Shown here in pieces: positions 45,560 to 55,839 of a DNA stretch of 64,000 nt (position 1 is the stretch's first letter; each line of letters begins with the position of its first letter). The notes under the pieces are model-generated. The model saw nothing but the letters and a program-made list of their open reading frames with translations. It was not told the DNA's origin and did not search any database. This DNA is from Cordylochernes scorpioides (lineage: Eukaryota > Arthropoda > Arachnida > Pseudoscorpiones > Chernetidae), in NCBI GenBank assembly GCA_030710605.1, contig CP092871.1:69839773-69903772 (forward strand). Direction: 5' to 3'. A program made the position numbers and the translations under genes.

Positions 45560-46429
45560 ATGGGAAGAAAGAGAACAAACACCTCATCTAAGGAATACTC
45601 ATTAGAAGAAAGAAGAAATCTGAATCTTCCTTTTGAATTGATCCCGAGATATGATCCTGATGATGGACTTAGCTACGCTAACTGGTCAATTTTATTTAAC
45701 CATCAGGCACAACAGCAAGGTCTCTCATCAAAAGAATCCCTGTCCATGATGCCAATGTTATTTAAAGGTAAAGCTCTGGAAATGTATGCTTTAATTTGCA
45801 AGGATATATCCTCATTAGAAGAACTTCATTCTAGAATGAAATGTTTTTTTCACGAGCCTGAACATGGGTTACATCGAGAATTCTGGCAATTAAGAAAAGG
45901 ACGAGAACAATCTGTAAAGGAATACTATTTTGCAAAGATGAAGATCGCTACCAAATTGGGACTATCACAGGAACTGATCTTGGAAGGATTAACTTCAGGC
46001 ATTGATTCTGAGTGTGAGCACTTATTAATTGCTGCCTCACCGGCAAGTTTGGAACGCTGGCTTGAGATTGCCGACGCCTTAGAGGTATCTCACTGCCGAA
46101 CCACAAGTGCAGCCTCAAGAATGGAGTTAAATTATCCTGCCCGACGAAGACATTCTAGGAGTAGTGGCCACCCAGACCTCGAAGCCCGACAACGACAGTC
46201 TACTTCCTGGCAGGGGGGACAGGGCTATAGGCCGCGGAACTGGAGAGAGGGAAGGAACGATCGTCCCGGGATCCATCTTCCGCCAACGAAGAGCCAAACC
46301 GCGAGCCTTGCCGCCGTTCAGGATCACGAGGGTGAGTCACCAGCCTCTATCAGGAGGCCCGAACGAAGCGATGGACGTCTCCCCAGTCTTCACGTTGTTG
46401 TGGGATCGTGTGGACGGGGTGGACTTTAA
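45560..46429 (+). CDS. Gypsy 1 gag
   Basis: 289 codons from the first ATG 24 bp after the 5' LTR. Capsid-like helices: FELIPRYDPDDGLSYANW, LFKGKALEMYALICKD, REFWQLRKGREQSVKEYY, KLGLSQELILEGLTSGID. No zinc knuckle; a basic Arg/Ser/Gln stretch at the end (RRRHSRSS) may bind RNA instead. The end overlaps the pol frame (46164 on), and pol lies one base ahead, so a +1 shift or an indel is needed to reach it. Confidence 0.8.
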   Translation: MGRKRTNTSSKEYSLEERRNLNLPFELIPRYDPDDGLSYANWSILFNHQAQQQGLSSKESLSMMPMLFKGKALEMYALICKDISSLEELHSRMKCFFHEPEHGLHREFWQLRKGREQSVKEYYFAKMKIATKLGLSQELILEGLTSGIDSECEHLLIAASPASLERWLEIADALEVSHCRTTSAASRMELNYPARRRHSRSSGHPDLEARQRQSTSWQGGQGYRPRNWREGRNDRPGIHLPPTKSQTASLAAVQDHEGESPASIRRPERSDGRLPSLHVVVGSCGRGGL

Positions 46430-47069
46430 GTTACTTTTTGTTTTAGACTCCGGATCAGAAATAAATATCCTTCCCAGGCATCTTTTGCCGGCGGAATTTA
46501 TGACATTAATTAAGGAACCCAAACTTAAATCTTTAAAATCGGTTAGCCATTGTATTGACATCGTTGGCGAGATTGAGTTAAATACTACCATAGGAGCTAA
46601 GTCGCTCAATGATAATTTTGTTTGTTCCGTGCCAGACAGTGGAGCAGTTCCTTATGTATTAAAATCTAAGCCAGTGTATCAACCAGATGCAAAACCTCTG
46701 CCACTGCCTGACACGAATGATTGTTTTTTACATGATAATATTGAACTTTTCACTATGGTAAAAATATTATTAGATAATTATTCAGAGATCTTTGGGGAGA
46801 ACAAATTTAATATAAAACCATTGAACATCCAGCCTCCAAGACTGAGACTGAGTGACAAAAAGCCTGTCTGTGTTAGACCGTATCGTCATAGCTTGAGAGA
46901 TCGGGATTTAATAAAACAACAAATTGAGCAATTGTTAAAGTTCGGCTTAATCAAACCTGCGTCTTCCCCATACAGCGCATCTGTGACGCTCGCACCCAAG
47001 AAGGGCGAGGGAAGGGTTAGGCTTTGTATCGACTATAGACTCCTAAACAGGAAAATAATTTCGGATTAG
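46164..47069 (+). pseudogene. Gypsy 1 protease and start of RT
   Basis: Aspartic protease with LLFVLDSGSEINILPRHLLP (DSGS active site), then the RT opening: PYRHSLRDRDLIKQQIEQLL, GLIKPASSPYSASVTLAPKK, RVRLCIDYRLLN. A TAG at 47067 interrupts RT. The same frame goes on after it with FPIPLMEDIVQKVQGARVFS and LDILSAYWTIPL, so the stop is a single point change or read error. Confidence 0.82.
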
Positions 47070-47549
47070 TTCCCTATTCCATTAATGGAGGATATAGTTC
47101 AGAAGGTACAGGGCGCCAGAGTATTTTCATGCCTAGATATCTTGAGCGCTTACTGGACAATCCCTCTTCATCCAAAAGATCGGGAGGTGACATGTTTCTC
47201 AACTTCTGAGGGCTCTTATGTCTGGTGTAGATTGCCGTTTGACTAAAGACTGCCCCTGAAATATTTAATAGAAAGCTCTCTGCCATTCTGCAGAAATATA
47301 AACTTGATAATGTAACATCTTATTTTGATGATATTTTAGTATTTTCAGAAAACGAGGAATCCCATTTAAAACACCTCGGACAAATATTCGAGATTTTAAA
47401 AAAGAAGGCATACAGTTAAGGAGAGATAAATGTCTACTATTTATGAAAAGGATAACTTACCTCGGCTATGAAATTTCGGAGAACCAGATCTCGCCTTCGG
47501 GCGTTAATGTCGATGTCATCAAATCATTGCCACCACCTCGTGATTTGCG
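47070..47549 (+). pseudogene. Gypsy 1 RT core, broken
   Basis: RT palm. LDILSAYW carries the first catalytic Asp. The catalytic box YFDDILVFSE is at about 47318-47350 but in another frame, after a shift near 47240. TYLGYEIS (near 47460) is the end of the RT thumb. Two or more shifts. Confidence 0.8.
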
Positions 47550-49328
47550 ATGTTTAAGATCCTTTTTGGGAAGCGTGACACATACGCGAAATTTATAAAG
47601 AATTTTAACAACCTAAGAGCCCCTTTGAATGAGCTTCTCAAGAAAAACTCCCGGTTTATCTGGACGGAGGAATGTCAGAGAAGCTTTGAGGATTTAAAGG
47701 AAGCGCTATGCTCCAAACCAATACTTCAACTTTTTAACCCTTCTTTGGCTACACATATTTATTGTGATGCCAGTATCTTGGGTATAGGAGCGGTTCTTAA
47801 ACAGGAATATCCTGATGGCACGCAAAAGCCGTTCACCTATTTCAGTAGGGCTTTGCGAGGTGCCGAGTCTAAATATACAATAACAGAACTAGAACTGCTC
47901 GCGGTGGTCGAGACTTGTAAGCGCTACCACCCTTACATATCCGGCAGTCACGCGCATATAAGGCGCTGATATGGCTGAATAGCTTCAAACACACCAATGG
48001 GAGACTGTTCCGATGGTCTTTGAAATTGTCCGAGTATGACTTGGATTTTAATTATAACAAGGGTTGTGAAAATCACGAAGCCGATATGCTCTCCAGACTT
48101 CCATACTCTTATTTTTTTGTCAGCTCAAGCCTTGAAACAAAACCAGGGTGATTTATCGATACCACCTTCAAAATTATACTCTATGCTGGATGGTATTACT
48201 TATATAAGACTTAATAACAAGGTTAGGATAGTTGTTCCCCTGGAGCTCCAAGATAACCTGATTCAGAAAGCCCATGGATCTTTAGGACACCCAGGCATCA
48301 GTGCTATGATCAGAGCACTTTCCGTTCAATACTATTTTAAGGGGATGATAGGGAAGATAAAGAATTATGTTAAGAACTGCAAGGAGTGTCAAACAATAAA
48401 GAGTAGCACCCAGCCCTCCTATGGACTGATGGTATCATTGCCTAGGGCGGCAAAACCCTTCGATGTCGTGGCTTTGGATACGGTTTTGGGCCTAGGAGGT
48501 TATAATAGTGCTAAAAATTGTATCCATACCGTTATCGACCATCATTCACGATATATCTGGGGTTATGCTTCCAAAGGCACATCCATCGCGACCTACATAA
48601 ATATCATCAACCAATTATTAAATATAGGAAAACCTAGAATCTTAGTCACGGATAGACATCCCTCGTTTGTCTCGAAGAGATTTAATAAATTTCTTCAGGA
48701 GAAGGGTATAAAGCAAGTAATGACCTCTCCGTCCCATCCAGAGTGTAATGGACTATTAGAACGGGCTAATGCAACGTTGATTGGAAGGTTAAAAATATAA
48801 TATCAAGGTAACCCTAGGGCCCCTTGGCCTAAATTGTTACAAAAGACGCTGGAAGAGTATCGAAACACACCCCACTCTACGACTACATTCCCTCCGATAT
48901 ACTTGCTGTACGGAACCCTCCCTTCCTACATCTCTGATCTTACGAATCCGTATCCGCCAGTAGAAAAAGCCCGAACCATTGCCAATGAAAAAACCGAGGA
49001 ATTACATAAAAGGTTAGTTAAAATATACAATAGTTCTCATAGATTCCCGAATTTAAAAATTGGAGATAAAGTTTTGTATCGAATCCCTCATCAGGTAGGC
49101 CATGGCAAACTGTCACCAGTTTATTATCCATATTCATACACCGTTCTTTCTACCCCATCACCTCACATAGTCGAAATAAATAAACCATGCCAGCCTGAAA
49201 ATAAGCCCAGCACAATAGTTAATGTATCTAAATTAAAACTATGGGACCCTATTTCAACCTTGAATGAAGGCATGGGGATTTATCCATTTCCCTACCAAGA
49301 TGTGGAGGATTTGAATGGATGTCTTTAA
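47550..49328 (+). pseudogene. Gypsy 1 RNase H and integrase
   Basis: RNase H: FNPSLATHIYCDASILGIGA and TITELELLAVVETCKRYHPY (47550-47969). Integrase: zinc finger HGSLGHPG and CKECQTIKSS, core with VVALDTVLG, ILVTDRHPSF and CNGLLERAN for D, D and E (48036-48800), then the C-terminal part with YRNTPHSTTTFPPIYLLYG and LKIGDKVLYRIP (48834-49328). Two or three single-base shifts separate the pieces. No chromodomain or env was seen. Confidence 0.85.
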
Positions 49329-49778
49329 TCCGACCATAACCAAACGTTAGAAAGGAGTTTCCACTCTCTAAGGGGCTGCTTAATATCGCAAAATGTTTTT
49401 TCTTTACGTCCATGTGGTTTTCTACTTCAATGGTAAAGCTTGAATTCTCTCTACAAACATTGAAGGACTCTGCTAATGATGGACAGTACAGCCCTGTTGC
49501 ATATGTTCTAAGTGACACACCTGGGAAAAAAAACTAACAGGCCGGTCACCCCAAGGACCTCTAGTAAAATGGTCACTATGCGATACAGTGGATTAGGAAC
49601 GCGCCTGGATACCCCAACTATCAGGTCCGACTGCCCTACTGCCATAGTGAGAATACTTTTATTATTATTTTTCAATTTTTTTTTTGCTTTTTCAGAATGT
49701 TTTTTTTCTAACCTTCCAACCCCTCCCATCCTCCATTTGTGTAAATAAATCTTAAATTTTTTTTTTAGTAGGGGGGTT

Positions 49779-49952
49779 TGTCACATTCTGCTTATAAATT
49801 ATTAGTAGATGTAAATTTTTACGCCGTTAGGAATTATGTAAATATTTGTAACTATGAAAAAAAGGCGCGTGTTTGAAATAAATTGAGTCAGACGGTTGAT
49901 TGTCTCTTTTTCTTTACGCAAAACAATATCCTCTGCATATTGGCGTGTTACA
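49779..49952 (+). repeat. 3' LTR of Gypsy 1
   Basis: 174 bp, nearly identical to 45363-45535. Preceded by the purine tract at 49766-49778. Confidence 0.88.
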
Positions 49953-50264
49953 TATATATAGGTATAGAAGGAATTTACATATTTGGATATTTGAAAGGTT
50001 TATCTCTCTATAAAATCCGAACACTACCACTTCAAATATATACCTCTAAGAACTGATTTACTTAATGCTAAATATATATTTTAAGGATAAGCATGTTCTA
50101 TACATTTGGTTGAAGTAAATGCATCTTTAAGGATACTATTTTTTGATATATTTGATATAGAATAATCAGTTTTATGGATAAATATTTAAAGTATTTCATA
50201 TTTTAGCTTAACTTTAAAAAAAATGGATATATGTAAATAATTTCTTTACTGCTATATATTGTAG

Positions 50265-50447
50265 CAAAGTATTTATTATTCTTATTAACAGAGTAACACT
50301 TTTGTTGTTTATATTTTGTTACTCTGTAAACCTCCCTCATTGTCTATCTCTTTTTTTCGTATCATTCACATAGTTTGTTCTTGCCTTAAATAAATTGCTG
50401 TGTCATCCTGAAGTTTGTCTTTCCTAATTCCAACGTGGCAATATTTT
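50265..50447 (-). repeat. Gypsy-2-type LTR fragment, reversed
   Basis: The minus strand reads TTGCCACGTTGGAATTAGG, then GACAAACTTCAGGATGACAC, CAATTTATTTAAGGCAAGAA, TTACAGAGTAACAAAATATA and GTTACTCTGTTAATAAG, matching 61350-61510 throughout. No coding part is attached, so it is a solo or truncated LTR. Confidence 0.75.
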
Positions 50448-50942
50448 AGGTATTTGGGAAAATTAAACCGGTGATAAGCTGACGCTTGAAAGCTTGCCAA
50501 TTTAAATTAATAAAGAAAATGATTGCAAATTCTCCTGATGATAAATCGTGCTTCTATTTCTGTGATTATTCTACCAATCTATATTAAGACCCCCATCACA
50601 CGATCTATCCAAAGATATTCTCTTACAGTCAATGGAGCACAAGGCCATGTTATCAAGACCGCTCTTTTATCGTTTAGCTACGTTAATATCTTGCCGTCGT
50701 ATTCGCTAAGTCATTTTATGACTTTGTCAAATTCATTTAGAGATTTCCATGGATCTTCTCTTGTCATAGCCTCAATTAAAAAAAAGTGCTTATCTATCTT
50801 TGTCCCTTTATTCACAGTATTACTGGCAATATGTAATTCTGCAGTTATCGTTCTTTCGTGCATGCTGCTATAATGTATAGAATAACAGATTTAAATGGAT
50901 ATTAGTGTATAAGAGTTATATTTTATATATGCGATATTTTGT

Positions 50943-51390
50943 TGTGTCCCCGCTATAGTGGAAGGCAGGTAGAAGGAACCAGGATCGGGTTTGATTACGT
51001 TACTATGAGAAGTTTGATTACGCTCCCATGAGAAGTTTGATTACGTTATCACGAGGCGGAAAAGATCAGGGTATTTAAGGAGCAGAGGTCAGGTCCTGGC
51101 TGGTTGTTGTGATATTAGCGCCTTAGGAACCGGCAGCATGACGGTGTCAGCTAAAACCTTCCATTATTACCGAAGATTGAGGGATTTTTCGTTCTTTTCC
51201 CTAGTGTACAGTAACGCAATGCCTTTTCGCAGAAAATGCATAATGTGCATCATGGCACGTTGTTAGCTAGTCTAATATCTCCTCTCTCTCCCGATTGAAT
51301 CCACGAGGTGAATTAGAGCGACACAAAACATCTGTGAGGAAAGTGTAAGACAACTTGTCGGCGTGGAGAGAGAAGGAAGAAGCCGACACA
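50943..51390 (+). repeat. Possible solo LTR
   Basis: 448 bp bounded by inverted TGTGTC...GACACA. Inside are three copies of AGAAGTTTGATTACG-type sequence near 51000-51050, then GGTATTTAAGGAGC as a TATA-like box at 51070. The direct repeats followed by a TATA-like box look like a U3 region. No matching second copy or target duplication seen. Confidence 0.4.
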
Positions 51391-51739
51391 ATAAATCCCC
51401 AGATGTGGAGGGCTCAGAAGTAGTCCAGGAAGAGCTGAGGGAAACATCGTTTATCTCCCCAAGTCGATGTAAACCAATTTGCTGCGAGGTTAGATAACTC
51501 TGGAATATTCCGGGAAATTCTGTCCCTAACTTTATTTATTGCCAAGTGTGGTACTACACGTGTGTACATAAACAAGACTCGGTGTGTGTTCCCATTCTTA
51601 CACACTTCTCTTGAATCATATTGTTCCCATAAACTTAGAAAAACACACAATTAATTATTATATTTCACGATTCTGTCTATTTAAGGAAAAACCTGCTAAA
51701 AATAGACACATATTTATTATTATTATTTCACAGGTTAGT

Positions 51740-51960
51740 TTTTCACATGTTAAGCGTATTTACGCAAGGAACCACGCTGACAAAGGCCAGCAGCCCGAAA
51801 CGCGTTCGTGGTTGGCTTTTCTTGATTTATAAAGAAACTGTGTTCACCAAATATCAGAGAAAAGGCAGGTTCAACGTTTAGTTTATTTCTGTTCCACTAG
51901 AGGGCGCTCTGCCATCTATAAAACACCTATGTTAGTGGTCAGGATATGTCTAATATATTT
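51740..51960 (+). repeat. Possible Penelope-like 3' relic
   Basis: ACAAAGGCCAGCAGCCCGAAACGCG followed by TAAAGAAACTGTGTTCACC, then AGAGGGCGCTCTGCCATC. The (A)AAGGCC...CCCGAAACG wording is common at the ends of Penelope-like elements. A similar block stands at 54885-54985. Weak support. Confidence 0.35.
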
Positions 51961-52383
51961 TTAATATCAACACCTGACCTTTTTATTTTTTTTCACACAC
52001 ATATATATTTATTATAAATAGTTACGGCGTTTTATGATTTTTTTTGTAACACACACACATATACTGGTTATTTTTAAAGGAACCGTAGACGAGCACTTAC
52101 TACTCGGCATCCTGTTTATTTTTACCATGCAAAAAGAAACCTTTGTTGCCAAGTTATGATATGTTTAACACAGAGATGTTTGCATTTTCCCAAGATAAGT
52201 TTTACAAAACAATTAAATACAATTAAGAAAAAAGAAAAATACATCTCCTGATCGGGCAACTAAAAGTTGCTGATGGCTTGAGCCATCTGTCGGAATAAAT
52301 ATCAACTATTCGTTGATTTTTAATTATTCCATAGAATTGGCCAAATACACATTCTTAATTAATCAAGAGAAGCTAACCCCGTA

Positions 52384-52744
52384 CGGGCTGTTGGCCCTCT
52401 CAGCGTGGTGAAAGCTGTGCCTCAACGGCTAAAATATTTTCAAATAAAATACAATGTTATCCGTAGTTGGAGATAAATCATATATATTAATATTTACATT
52501 TCGTTTCGGGCTGTTGGCCCTCTCAGCGTGGTGAAAGCTGTGCCTCAACGGCTAAAATATTTTCAAATAAAATACAATGTTATCCGTAGTTGGAGATAAA
52601 TCATATATATTAATATTTACATTTCGTTTCGGGCTGTTGGCCCTCTCAGCGTGGTGAAAGCTGTGCCTCAACGGCTAAAATATTTTCAAATAAAATACAA
52701 TGTTATCCGTAGTTGGAGATAAATCATATATATTAATATTTACA
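52384..52744 (+). repeat. Three 123-bp tandem copies
   Basis: Units start CGGGCTGTTGGCCCTCTC at 52384, 52507 and 52630; spacing is exactly 123 bp each time, and the copies are identical by eye over GTGCCTCAACGGCTAAAATA and GTTATCCGTAGTTGGAG. The third copy ends before the CGTTT. Recent tandem expansion. It lies just beside the Penelope-like element and may be part of its end. Confidence 0.92.
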
Positions 52745-53039
52745 TGAAAAAAACTTTATAATCCTATATAAATAATTTTATAAATATTCTTTAGATATAA
52801 AAAATTCTCATATTTTTTCTAAACATTATACAAATGGTAACAAAATTTCAAAATGTATATCAAATATAATGTAACAAATGAATAAATATAGGCTTCTAGG
52901 ATATGGAAACAAGGAATACATATTGACCCGTAGTCATCATTAAGAGATATACATCTGGTTTCACTAGTGTTATTCAGAGGGGATTTCTCTATTTGGAGGA
53001 TTTGGGGTAGGGAATTGTATATTGTAAATTTATGGAATG

Positions 53040-53330
53040 TCTACTCTTCTGTTAATAATATTTTGCTTTCTTGATATTATTGGATTCTATGATGAGTCTC
53101 TGTTGTCTATTGGGGATGTTGGGGTAATGGGTCTTTGGTTCGGATAAGATGAAGGAATGGCCTCTTATATGATGGCATATTAATGATTTGCTGTCTTGAT
53201 TGTCGATATTTCGTTTATGTTATTCTTATATTTAAATGTCTGCCAGTTTCACTAACATATTTGGTCTTGCATTCTATATGGCATTCTTAATATGAGTTGG
53301 ATAATCAATGCTATTGTCCTATTTGTTATG
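53040..53330 (-). pseudogene. GIY-YIG endonuclease fragment of a Penelope-like element
   Basis: On the minus strand, around 53270-53220, IECKTKYVSETGRHLNIRI matches the YxGETGRxLxxR core of Penelope-type GIY-YIG endonucleases, with the Gly of YIGETGR changed to Ser. Further down, in another frame, CHHIRGHSF and QQRLIIESNNIKKA match the later H and RLxxES blocks. Two or more frameshifts. This endonuclease nicks target DNA for these elements. Confidence 0.65.
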
Positions 53331-53375
53331 TGTTTTTTTAAATAATGAAATTATATTAGGTGACATATACATATT

Positions 53376-54150
53376 TTATATGTATAGATGGCGCGTTATT
53401 GCTTTGTGTTAATTTATTCCTAACTGGCCTTGTCTTTATGGTTTGCTGAAGAGCATTGCTCGAAGCAAATATTTGAATGTAATTCTACTGTCCTATAAGC
53501 TTATGTCCATAGTTTACTTGAAACTCATTTCTAAGATTCCATCCTTCAGTGTAGCATATAAAAGCAGAATGATCCAATACAGTATTAGAGCTCTGAGAAG
53601 CGGTCTGGTGGATTAAATTGGCGAAACCGCTGGGAGGGTTCACCACTGATGAGCCAAGCCCTCCCAATATATTCTTTCATCGCAGTAAGGACAGTAGAAG
53701 TTCGTTTTATGTATAAAAGAAACATTCGCGCTTTTAAATCCTTTTATTTTATATGTATAGATGGCGCGTTATTGCTTTGTGTTAATTTATTCCTAACTGG
53801 CTTTGTCTTTATGGTTTGCTGAAGAGCATTGCTCGAAGCAAATATTTGAATGTAATTCTACTGTCCTATAAGCTTATGTCCATAGTTTACTTGAAAACCA
53901 TTTCTAAGATTCCATCCTTCAGTGTAGCATATAAAAGCAGAATGATCCAATACAGTATTAGAGCTCTGAGAAGCGGTCTGGTGGATTAAATTGGCGAAAC
54001 CGCTGGGAGGGTTCACCACTGATGAGCCAAGCCCTCCCAATATATTCTTTCATCGCAGTAAGGACATTAGAAGTTCGTTTTATGTATAAAAGAAACATTC
54101 GCGCTTTTAAATCCTTTTATTTTATATGTATAGATGGCGCGTTATTGTTT
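53376..54150. repeat. Direct tandem repeat, period about 373 bp
   Basis: TAGATGGCGCGTTATTG starts at 53384, 53758 and 54131; two full units and the start of a third. The units are about 98% identical. Each contains GAAGAGCATTGCTCGAAGC and the structured motif described separately, and each keeps a 60-codon minus frame (53485-53667 and 53858-54040) that is not regarded as a gene. Confidence 0.88.
53605..53670 (+). ncRNA. Pseudoknot-capable, hammerhead-like motif, copy 1
   Basis: GGCGAA, then GGGAGGG, then TTCACC, then CCCTCCC in that order, so GGCGAA can pair with TTCACC (one mismatch) while GGGAGGG pairs with CCCTCCC: an H-type pseudoknot. The loop holds CTGATGAG and the start GGCGAAAC, two core words of hammerhead ribozymes, but the order and spacing do not allow a normal hammerhead. 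A second copy is at 53979-54043, a third at 61165-61215. Confidence 0.35.
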
Positions 54151-54483
54151 TGTGTTAAATTATATTAGGTGAGTTGCTGAAGAATATTTTAATTCCGAAT
54201 TTCTTCAGATGACTAGCTATTGATACGAATACTGGTGGGTGAATAGTGAAAATCTACAATTCCCTGAGCCCACCCCAAATCCTCCAAATAAAGAAATCCC
54301 CTCTCTCAGAATAACAATAGTGAAACTTGATACATATCTCTTAGCAAAACTACGGCTTAAGGGTAATCCTTGCTTCCTTAGTTATATCCTAGAAGTTATT
54401 TATTCCTCTATTTGATATATATTCTTAAATCTTTGTTTCTACACACATTTGTATTATATAAAAATATATATGAAATTTTATAT

Positions 54484-54800
54484 ATAGGTTTTGAACTTTT
54501 AATTAGACAATTTTAATTTATGTTTAGAGAATTTTCATTTTAATTCAGACAATTTCATTTTTTTTTAGACATTTTCATTTTTATTTAGACATTTTCAATT
54601 TTAATTTAGACATTTTCAATTTTAATTTAGACATTTTCCAATTTTAATTTAGACATTTTTCATTTTAATTTTAAATTAAAATGAAAAATGTCTAAATTAA
54701 AATTGAAAATGTCTAAATAAAAATGAAATTGTCTAAATTAAAATGAAAAATGTCTAAATATAAATTTGAAATGTCTAATTAAAATTTAAAAACCTATATA
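54484..54800. repeat. Palindromic minisatellite, unit about 19 bp
   Basis: Left half: repeats of TTTAATTTAGACATTTTCAA. Right half: the same unit inverted (TTGAAAATGTCTAAATTAAA). The centre is at about 54670 (TTTTAATTTTAAATTAAAA). The outer ends TATAGGTTTTGAAC and TTTAAAAACCTATA also pair. The whole 310 bp can fold into one hairpin. Confidence 0.85.
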
Positions 54801-54884
54801 CAGAAATTTATAAAATTATGTAAAATAGTATTTGATTATATTTTAACTCTTGTCCTATTGGCAATTTTATTGTATCATGTTTTA

Positions 54885-54985
54885 TCCTGCAGAAGGGCTT
54901 TCATGCCCGAAGGCTAGAGAGATTTGTGAATTAAAAATTTTAAAAATAAACTTATCTCTGTAACCCTGTTGTTTTTACCTCAATA
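54885..54985 (+). repeat. Possible Penelope-like end
   Basis: CTGCAGAAGGGCTTTCATGC then CCCGAAGGCTAGAGAG and an A-rich stretch ending TTATCTCTGTAACCCTG. The AAGGGC...GCCCGAAGG hairpin-like wording is common at ends of these elements. Weak support. Confidence 0.35.
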
Positions 54986-55473
54986 TGGATACAAGTGTAA
55001 GTACTAGAATAAGGGATTATTTTATCGAACTTTTGTATTGTTCAGTAAAACACAAACGCACATAAACTCAAGTAAAAAACTTAAGGAAGTTGTTTAATTT
55101 AGTTAGAATATTTATGTTTATATAAAGGTTTAACTTAATTTTTCTATGATTATGTAAATATTCATTGCATTTATCATCATCACCTTTTTTGTTTACAAAA
55201 ATGTTATATGAAAAATAAAGTAATGTAAAATAACGAAATGGTTGCCCTCATGTTTACTGATTCAATGTTTTAATAATCTAAGGTTTATGTTGTAAGAAAT
55301 TTATACATTGAGAAGAATTATACAGATCCCGTCTATATGTACAGTATGTGTATGTATAAATTTTAAATAATCATTAATATATTTTATTATATATTTTTTA
55401 ATTTTTAAGGGAGAACGTTCGAATTTACATGGAAAATCCGCCGTTATATAAGCAAATAAGGTTCATACTTAAA

Positions 55474-55727
55474 CTATGACAAATTCTTAAGTTTTGTTAT
55501 TGAGTGTATATAGAGTAAGATGACATTGATCTTGCTCAAATCAGATAAAACGCCATTTCCATTATTAGCATCACATGGTTTCTTGAAATTCCCTTCTTGA
55601 AGCCATTTTAGACAAGTCTTTATTCTTTTTATATAGTCTGACGGTGTGCATGCCGCAAAGAACCGCTCCAGAAGTTCGGGAAGACCAAATGAACACATCC
55701 ATATTACAAGAGTTCCTGTACCCTAGC
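55474..55727 (-). CDS. Candidate last exon, unknown protein
   Basis: On the minus strand a good splice acceptor (CATTCTCTCTTTGCTAG) at 55725-55741 leads into GTGTLVIWMCSFGLPELLER, FFAACTPSDYIKRIKTCLKW, LQEGNFKKPCDANNGNGVL and a stop at 55474. The first 20 residues are hydrophobic and could be membrane-embedded. Composition is unlike random AT-rich frames. No family recognised; an upstream exon was not found. Confidence 0.4.
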
Positions 55728-55839
55728 AAAGAGAGAATGCTAAACAAACATTTATTCCTCCAAATCTAATTTACGGCACACCATCTGTTTTAACTATCTT
55801 GGCCTGATTCAATTGGTGCGCCAAACTTCATTTCCCAAT

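Larger units (their letters stand above)
45363..49952 (+). mobile_element. Gypsy retrotransposon 1, both LTRs present
   Basis: 4.6-kb Ty3/Gypsy element with short 173-bp LTRs (TGTCACATTC...GTGTTACA), gag, protease, RT, RNase H and integrase in Gypsy order. A polypurine tract TAGTAGGGGGGTT precedes the 3' LTR. Pol has one in-frame TAG (47067) and several frameshifts, so the copy is inactive as read. The LTRs differ at about five positions, suggesting a fairly recent insertion. Flanks are GATA and TATA, not a clear duplication. Confidence 0.9.
52750..54480 (-). mobile_element. Penelope-like element remnant with tandem and inverted ends
   Basis: Minus-strand remains of a Penelope-like retroelement. 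A GIY-YIG endonuclease fragment (53330-53040) precedes the 3' tail. On its upstream side stand two direct 373-bp units. Parts of the tail (52868-53035) come back inverted at 54240-54425, with GTTTCACTAGTGTTATTC, GGGGATTTCTCTATTTGG and GGATTTGGGGT matched in both. Tandem pseudo-LTRs plus an inverted tail are known oddities of this class. No RT is left. Assigned from the GIY-YIG fragment and architecture. Confidence 0.65.

Noticed and set aside
50523..50873. 116-codon plus ORF
   Set aside because: Hydrophobic AT-rich composition and an equally long, nearly open frame on the other strand (about 115 codons with three stops); neither has a motif.
53611..53660. A classical hammerhead ribozyme
   Set aside because: CTGATGAG and GAAAC are present, but GAAAC comes first with only about 18 nt between them, too few for stems I and III in any arrangement I could draw.
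53485..54040. Duplicate 60-codon minus ORFs starting MGGLGSSVV
   Set aside because: Copies of the 373-bp repeat. The start lies in the structured motif; no sign of coding constraint.
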